From the NCBI RefSeq assembly GCF_947493595.1, contig NZ_CANLRL010000014.1, forward strand, positions 1 through 48,457: a stretch of DNA of 48,457 nt, written 5' to 3'. The number at the start of each line of letters is the position of its first letter. Positions within the stretch are counted from its first letter, which is position 1. Source of the stretch: an uncultured Shimia sp. (GTDB taxonomy: Bacteria; Pseudomonadota; Alphaproteobacteria; Rhodobacterales; Rhodobacteraceae). Made by a program: the position numbers and the translations under genes. The notes under the pieces are model-generated. The model was not told the DNA's origin and did not search any database. It saw nothing but the letters and a program-made list of their open reading frames with translations. This document shows positions 43,851-48,457 of this stretch, piece after piece.

Positions 43851-44237
43851 TCAGCTCTGACAGGCAAACAACGCCCAGATCATCACCAGATAGGTCAGTT
43901 GATGCAACGCCTGATCGGTGCCCATAGCATACCAATAGAGCGGCTGATCGGGGCGCAGTTCTCGATCTACGGAATAACGTGCCTTGGCCCAGTCGATGTG
44001 GAAGTGCACGATGAATTCAATCAACACCATCCAGAAAATCAGCATGGGGCTGGCACCAAACAGCGCCAACACAACCACAGAAAACGCCGCATGGATGCCC
44101 GCATGCTGCGCGCGCCCCATGTGCCAGTATTTCTCACGGCCCATGATCATCTTGGCGTTCTGTAGGAAAAAATCCGCCACCAAGTGTTTGATCTGAAATG
44201 CCGCGACCAGCAACAACACTGTCGTGATCTGGTCCAT
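43851..44237 (-). CDS. DUF3307-type small membrane protein
   Basis: A 128-residue inner-membrane protein with about three to four helices. It begins MDQITTVLLLVAAFQIKHLVADFFLQN; the HLVADF and FFLQ pattern is the hallmark of the DUF3307 family. FWMVLIEFIVHFHIDWAK and a C-terminal YWYAMGTDQALHQLTYLVMIWALF helix carry conserved histidines and aspartates within the membrane region, possibly a metal site. Start 44237 has AGAGG 3-8 bases upstream; a longer frame is unlikely. It is convergent with the acyl operon, one base from its end, and divergent from the ABC/cNMP gene. Function unknown. Confidence 0.75.
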   Translation of the reverse strand: MDQITTVLLLVAAFQIKHLVADFFLQNAKMIMGREKYWHMGRAQHAGIHAAFSVVVLALFGASPMLIFWMVLIEFIVHFHIDWAKARYSVDRELRPDQPLYWYAMGTDQALHQLTYLVMIWALFACQS

Positions 44238-44368
44238 AGACCTCTGCCCCATCCTAAGTTCTGAAAAGAGACTAGCTGGAGAATCAGGGAACAGCAAACC
44301 TCTGTTTTCACCCTCTCAAACTTCCGGTAAGAATCCGTTTGAACAGGTCCCGCCTCCATTGGTAGCCT

Positions 44369-47300
44369 TTGCCAAATGGGACGGCGCGGAGCCCGTGCTG
44401 CAAACCGGGAGTAGACGGTATAGAACGCTCATTATTTGCCTTCATCTGGAAGTATTCGAAACGTGACCAGATGGCGCTTCTGGCGCTCACGGTGTGCCTT
44501 TTCCCGCTGCAGTTCCTGACGCTGGAGCTGCCCAAACGCATCATCAACGACGCGATTGATGCGGATACCTCTTATATCGACGTGTACAATTGGGAGATGA
44601 CGCAGGAAAACTACCTGATCATGCTCAGCTTCCTGTTTTTGCTGGCGGTGCTGGTGCACGGGCTGATGAAGATGCGCATCAATACCATGAAAGGTGTATT
44701 GTCTGAGCGTATGTTGCGTCGTTATCGGTTTACGCTGATTTCGCGCATCACCCGCTTCCCGCAACCTTACCTGCGCCGCACCTCCCAAGGGGAGATGGTC
44801 AGTATGGTGACCGCGGAGGCCGAGCCTCTTGGCGGTATGATGGGCGACGCGATCAGCCTGCCGGTCATGCAGGCCGGGCAGATGCTGACCATTCTGGCCT
44901 TCCTGTTTATGCAAAACGTCTGGTTTGGCCTCGCCGCAATTGCGCTGATCCCCTTGCAAGCTTGGATCATTCCCAAATTGCAGCGCCAAATCAACTTGCT
45001 CAACAAAGACCGCATTGTGCAGGTGCGCCACCTCGCCGCCGAGATTGGCGAAACCGCAACCGGCACGCCGGAACTGCGTGGCAATGGCGGCTGGCGCTAC
45101 CGCCTGTCACAAATCACCCGCCGTCTGGGAACGCTCTTCCTGATCCGCCTGTCGATCTACAAGAAGAAGTTCTTCATGAAGTTCCTCAACAACTTCATCA
45201 CGCAACTGACACCTTTCTTCTTTTATCTCGTTGGCGGTCTTCTGGTGATCCGCGGCCAAGTCACCCTTGGGGCGCTGGTCGCCGCGCTTGCGGCTTACAA
45301 AGATCTCTCTTCCCCATGGAAAGAACTGCTGAACTACTACAACCGCGTCGCTGACCTGTCCCTGCGCTGGCACCTGATTGGTGATCGTTTTGGTCCGTCC
45401 GGCATGGTGGACGAAGAGCTGATCGAAAACGAGCCGGAGGACATCCCGCGCCTGACCGGCGACATTGTTCTCAAAGACGTTTATGTGCGTGATCATGATG
45501 GCGACAGCGTGCTGGAAAACATCTCCACCACGGTGCGCCAAGGCGCGGTGATCGGCATCCGCTCGCAAGACGCCGAAGAACGCCGTGCCGTGGCCGAGTT
45601 GTTCACTCGAGAAATCACACCTCTGAGTGGCGTGTTGGAAATTGGCGGTGTGAAACTCAACGATCTGCACCAGCGGGTGATCGCCACCCGTATCGGTTAC
45701 GCTGATCCGTCGCCCTATGTGTTTGAGGGTACATTTGGCGACAACGTGCTGATGCCGCTGAAGCAGAAGCCAATCACAGACCGCCCCGATCCAATGGGCG
45801 AGGCAGAAGAAAAAAAACGGGCATATGAGTCCAAACGCACTGGCAACAGCCTGGATCGGCTCTATTCCGACTGGGTGAATCCAACGCTGGGGGATTTGGC
45901 CAACGAAGATGATGTGCATGCGTGGTGGATTGCGGTAATGGACGCCACCGGCGCGGGCAATGCGCTGTTCCGCAAGGGCCTCGACCAACCCTTTGTGGAA
46001 AGTGATCACGCCGAACTGGCCCAAACCCTTGTCGATCTGCGGCCGCAAATCCGCGAAGCGCTAGATAAGGCCGGCCTGACTAAAGCTTACTTCCGCTTTG
46101 ACCGCGAGCAATACAACCCGGCGCTGCCGGTGGCCGCCAACCTGTTCTTTGCCACCCCGCGTCAGGTCATCACCGACGGTCGGGAGCAACGGATCAGCGA
46201 ATTCCTCAAACTGCTGCAAGAGCTTGGCATCGAGGAAAGCATTCTACGCATGAGCCGGGAAGTTGTGGAGATGCTGAACCAGACGTTTGGCGTGGATGGC
46301 ACCGACCACCCGCTGTTCCAACAGCTTGGCTTTGACCCGGACGACTTCACCCGCAACGTCGAACTCTTTGCCAAAAGCCGCGACGTACGACTGGCCAATA
46401 TGACTCAGGAAGAGCTGGAGCAAATGATTTCGCTGCCGCTGCTGGTTTCCGCGGAACGTATTGGCGCGGGCTTCAGTGAGGAACTCAAACAGACCATTCT
46501 AGAGCTGCGCCACGTTGAGGCACAAAAGCTGTCGGAATGGACGGCAGTGTATTTTGCTCCCTTGCGCGAAGACCGCTACGCCCCGGGCCTGACGGTTTTG
46601 GAAAACGCGATCTTTGGAAAGTTGGCCGCCTCCGCTGGCCCGCGTGCGGAGCAAATTCGTGACATTGTTGCTCAGACATTGGCGGAAGCTGGCATGAAGC
46701 AAGAAGTGGCTGAGCTGCTGTTTGCCGTGCCAACTGGAATTGGCGGGGCAGGGCTGCCTTCGGCCTTTGCCGAACCGCTTGCCATCAGCCGTGCAGCGAT
46801 CAAAAAACCCGATGTCATGATCCTCAATCGGTGTCTGGCCAATTATGAGGAAGGTCAAGCCGCCCACACCATCGCCAACCTGCGCGCGCTGCTGCCCAAC
46901 ACCACGTTCCTTTATTTGGAGGAAGAGTTTGAAGACGCTGACAGCTTTGATCTTGTGTTGGAGCTGGAGCACGGACGGCTGAAAGACAGCGGTGTGGCTG
47001 CGGTGGACGACTCTGACAATGCGGCCAGTGCCGACCTGCGTCGCAAGATGCGGGCTTTGACCTCTGCGGATATGTTTGCCGGCCTGTCTCGTCGGCAAAT
47101 GCGACTGCTGGCCTTTGGGGCGCAATGGCACAGTGCGCCTGCCGGGGAGTATGTCTTCCATATGGGCGATGACCCATCTGATGGAGCATATCTGATCCTC
47201 GAAGGGGAGGCCGGGTTGGGCTACAGCACTCCGGATGGAGAGACCCATGTGGTGGCCGAAGCCGGGCCAGGCACCTTGGTTGGCGAATTGGCGTTGCTGC

Positions 47301-47482
47301 GCAAAGAGAAGCGGGCGCTCGACATGTATGCCAAGACCGACCTAGAGATGCTGCGCTTGGGCGAAAGTGAATTTATGGCTGTGGTCGAAAACGACGCCTC
47401 AACAGCGTTCCGCATTTTGCAAGCGGTGTCGGGCTATGTGGGCGCACCCAGGCAGAACAACAGTGAAACAGAAGACGCCTGA
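44369..47482 (+). CDS. ABC-exporter membrane domain fused to a degenerate ATPase and a cyclic-nucleotide-binding domain
   Basis: A 1037-residue protein. Residues about 20-330 form a six-helix ABC-exporter membrane domain (from LTVCLFPLQFLTLELPKRII to GQVTLGALVAALAAYKDL). Residues 370-900 align with an ABC ATPase but are eroded: the Walker A position reads GIRSQDAEERRAV with no GKS/T, the signature is GLPSAFAEPLAISRA, and Walker B is DVMILNRC without Asp-Glu. A roughly 300-residue insert splits the domain. Residues 905-1025 are a Crp-like cNMP domain with GELALLRKEKRALDMYA, where the phosphate-binding Glu and Arg are kept. The start is uncertain: TTG 44369 lacks a ribosome site, whereas homolog-like protein begins near ATA 44420, which follows CGGGAG. 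Confidence 0.85.
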   Translation: MPNGTARSPCCKPGVDGIERSLFAFIWKYSKRDQMALLALTVCLFPLQFLTLELPKRIINDAIDADTSYIDVYNWEMTQENYLIMLSFLFLLAVLVHGLMKMRINTMKGVLSERMLRRYRFTLISRITRFPQPYLRRTSQGEMVSMVTAEAEPLGGMMGDAISLPVMQAGQMLTILAFLFMQNVWFGLAAIALIPLQAWIIPKLQRQINLLNKDRIVQVRHLAAEIGETATGTPELRGNGGWRYRLSQITRRLGTLFLIRLSIYKKKFFMKFLNNFITQLTPFFFYLVGGLLVIRGQVTLGALVAALAAYKDLSSPWKELLNYYNRVADLSLRWHLIGDRFGPSGMVDEELIENEPEDIPRLTGDIVLKDVYVRDHDGDSVLENISTTVRQGAVIGIRSQDAEERRAVAELFTREITPLSGVLEIGGVKLNDLHQRVIATRIGYADPSPYVFEGTFGDNVLMPLKQKPITDRPDPMGEAEEKKRAYESKRTGNSLDRLYSDWVNPTLGDLANEDDVHAWWIAVMDATGAGNALFRKGLDQPFVESDHAELAQTLVDLRPQIREALDKAGLTKAYFRFDREQYNPALPVAANLFFATPRQVITDGREQRISEFLKLLQELGIEESILRMSREVVEMLNQTFGVDGTDHPLFQQLGFDPDDFTRNVELFAKSRDVRLANMTQEELEQMISLPLLVSAERIGAGFSEELKQTILELRHVEAQKLSEWTAVYFAPLREDRYAPGLTVLENAIFGKLAASAGPRAEQIRDIVAQTLAEAGMKQEVAELLFAVPTGIGGAGLPSAFAEPLAISRAAIKKPDVMILNRCLANYEEGQAAHTIANLRALLPNTTFLYLEEEFEDADSFDLVLELEHGRLKDSGVAAVDDSDNAASADLRRKMRALTSADMFAGLSRRQMRLLAFGAQWHSAPAGEYVFHMGDDPSDGAYLILEGEAGLGYSTPDGETHVVAEAGPGTLVGELALLRKEKRALDMYAKTDLEMLRLGESEFMAVVENDASTAFRILQAVSGYVGAPRQNNSETEDA

Positions 47483-47498
47483 TCCTTGAGGTCAGGCG
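47476..47498 (+). terminator. Weak terminator-like hairpin at the ABC/cNMP gene end
   Basis: CGCCTGA ... TCAGGCG overlaps the stop codon; the following TCTCTTGTCTTCTT is only moderately T-rich. Confidence 0.4.
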
Positions 47499-47550
47499 CA
47501 TCTCTTGTCTTCTTGCCGGTGGCTGGTTTGTCACACAAGCACCACCAAGC

Positions 47551-48063
47551 TTATGTGAGGCGACGCTCCAGATAAACTAAGTATGAATCAAGCTCCGGCG
47601 GGTTGGCGTTTTCGCGATAGCGGTGGATGTAGTTAAACCCGAGCCTCTCATACATCGACAACATGGCGCGATTGCCTTTGACGGTGTCCGCATAAAGAGT
47701 GGTGCAGCCCATCTCTCTGGCCGCGGCGATCCGCATCTCAAACAGCTTACGTCCTAGCCCAAGCCCCTGTGCCTCCGGACGCACAAACATACGTTTCAGC
47801 TCCGCCGCATCCGGCCGCACTTTGCGCAAGACGCCGCAGCCAATCAATCTGCCAGCCTCGTCATGCGCCAGTAAGGTGCGCCCATCGGGCGGCAGCAGCT
47901 CCGGCATATGGGTAAGTGTGTCCCGCGCGAGTGCGTCGGCAGACAGCTTCGGTCCACCCGCATCCGATAGCTTGGACGCCATGATGGTGTAGTATTCCAG
48001 CATGAGTGTCTCAAAAGCTTTTGGGTCGGGCAGGGCGGAGACAAATTTCAGTGTCACAGTCAT
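47551..48063 (-). CDS. GNAT family N-acetyltransferase
   Basis: A 170-residue acetyltransferase using acetyl-CoA. Motif A reads ELKRMFVRPEAQGLGLGRKLFEMRIAAAREMG (about residues 88-120), with the Q-x-x-G-x-G pyrophosphate loop, and motif B is MLSMYERLGFNYIHRY. The N-terminal half (FETLMLEYYTIMASKLSDAGG, then RTLLAHDEAGRLIGCGVLRKV) shapes the substrate pocket. The acceptor substrate cannot be read. It is convergent with the ABC/cNMP gene and reads away from the T/G-rich tract at the window end. Confidence 0.88.
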   Translation of the reverse strand: MTVTLKFVSALPDPKAFETLMLEYYTIMASKLSDAGGPKLSADALARDTLTHMPELLPPDGRTLLAHDEAGRLIGCGVLRKVRPDAAELKRMFVRPEAQGLGLGRKLFEMRIAAAREMGCTTLYADTVKGNRAMLSMYERLGFNYIHRYRENANPPELDSYLVYLERRLT

Positions 48064-48193
48064 GACGGTTCCGATATGTAAAATATGGGTCTACGCCAGC
48101 GTAGCGCTTTTAAGGTCAAGCGCCTAACGATTGACCTCCCCACCGCCCGCAGTCTTCACCTTTCCGAAAGGTCCCTGTTTCTGCCTCATATCC

Positions 48194-48236
48194 GCACCTC
48201 CGTGATGCAGTCGCGATACCGACGTGATACCGACGT
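48194..48236 (+). repeat. 43-bp element with three 11-bp units, copy 2
   Basis: GCACCTCC followed by GTGATGCAGTC, GCGATACCGAC and GTGATACCGAC. It is 38/43 identical to the copy before the acyl carrier protein gene and has the same orientation, followed by a T-run. It points towards sequence beyond the window. Confidence 0.75.
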
Positions 48237-48296
48237 TGTTTTTGGGTGCTTGCTGTGGTGTTGCGCGGCGACTCTATGGTGAGTCTGGTCTGAGTC

Positions 48297-48305
48297 TGTG
48301 GATAA
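48297..48305 (-). other. Perfect DnaA box in a T/G-rich tract
   Basis: TGTGGATAA (TTATCCACA on the minus strand). The following 150 bases contain very few C or A residues on the plus strand, and AGAAAGTTG occurs twice near the edge. This could be part of a replication origin, but the window stops here. Confidence 0.4.
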
Positions 48306-48457
48306 GTTGTGTTGTGGGTGATTTGTTTACTGTGATTGTGTGTTTGTCTTGTTTTTGGCTGCGGGGGTGTTCTGTTTAGAGTGTTGATATTGTTGAGTTT
48401 TGTAGAAAGTTGGCGTGTTTTTGCAGAAAGTTGAAAAAAGCGCTTGCGGCTGGGTTG

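Larger units (their letters stand above)
48064..48457. other. Gene-free end of the window
   Basis: Nearly 400 bases with no convincing protein up to the edge. Contains the second 43-bp element (48194-48236) and, from about 48290, a tract strongly biased to T and G with a DnaA box. A gene starting beyond the edge cannot be judged. Confidence 0.6.

Overview
The window looks like a chromosomal segment of an alphaproteobacterium of the Roseobacter group (Rhodobacteraceae). The protein sequences, the GC-rich coding DNA, the hom/glpX/recJ neighbourhood, the arsR-ACR3-GAPDH-ArsJ operon and the intergenic repeats all fit that group. This assignment rests on reading the sequence only; no database search was possible. 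No rRNA operon, insertion sequence, prophage or CRISPR array was seen.

Layout. 1-6.4 kb: a tandem SpoIIAA-like protein, then a dipeptide/oligopeptide ABC importer operon (binding protein, two permeases, a fused double ATPase). 6.4-9.6 kb: a TrmO-like tRNA methyltransferase, a gene-poor stretch that may hold a decayed gene, then an Lrp/AsnC regulator and a succinate-semialdehyde-type dehydrogenase resembling the tail of ectoine-utilisation clusters. 9.7-16.9 kb: two identical tRNA-Glu genes, recJ, glpX, a large RTX/VCBS surface protein lying between glpX and hom, then hom. 17-20.2 kb: a small lipoprotein, a TetR regulator, a sugar-type MFS carrier and a pirin. 20.4-27.1 kb: a run of seven co-directional acyl/hydroxyacyl metabolism genes (acyl-CoA ligase, epoxide-hydrolase-like protein, nitronate monooxygenase, histidine phosphatase, ACAD10/LvaA-like kinase, SDR, thioesterase). 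27.1-29.1 kb: a cysteine-desulfurase-like enzyme divergent from its own Lrp regulator. 29.1-33.0 kb: arsenic resistance, with ACR3 for arsenite and GAPDH plus ArsJ for arsenate. 33.0-34.7 kb: a class III nucleotide cyclase. 35.2-39.8 kb: lepA, surrounded by three orphan genes and by a dense set of intergenic repeats. 39.8-41.0 kb: 1.2 kb without a protein gene, holding repeats, a DnaA-box match and a possible structured RNA with a strong terminator. 41.0-47.5 kb: a rhodanese, a compact acyl-carrier-protein/ketosynthase/dehydratase operon, a DUF3307-type membrane protein and a 1037-residue protein that joins an ABC-exporter membrane domain, a degenerate ATPase and a cyclic-nucleotide-binding domain. 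47.5-48.5 kb: a GNAT acetyltransferase and a T/G-rich tract with a DnaA box.

The points most worth following up are: the catalytically eroded ABC/cNMP fusion beside the small acyl-chain operon; a 43-bp element made of three 11-bp units that occurs both upstream of that operon and near the window end; the structured, terminator-ended non-coding stretch at 40.3-40.9 kb; and palindromic intergenic repeats whose arms covary between copies.
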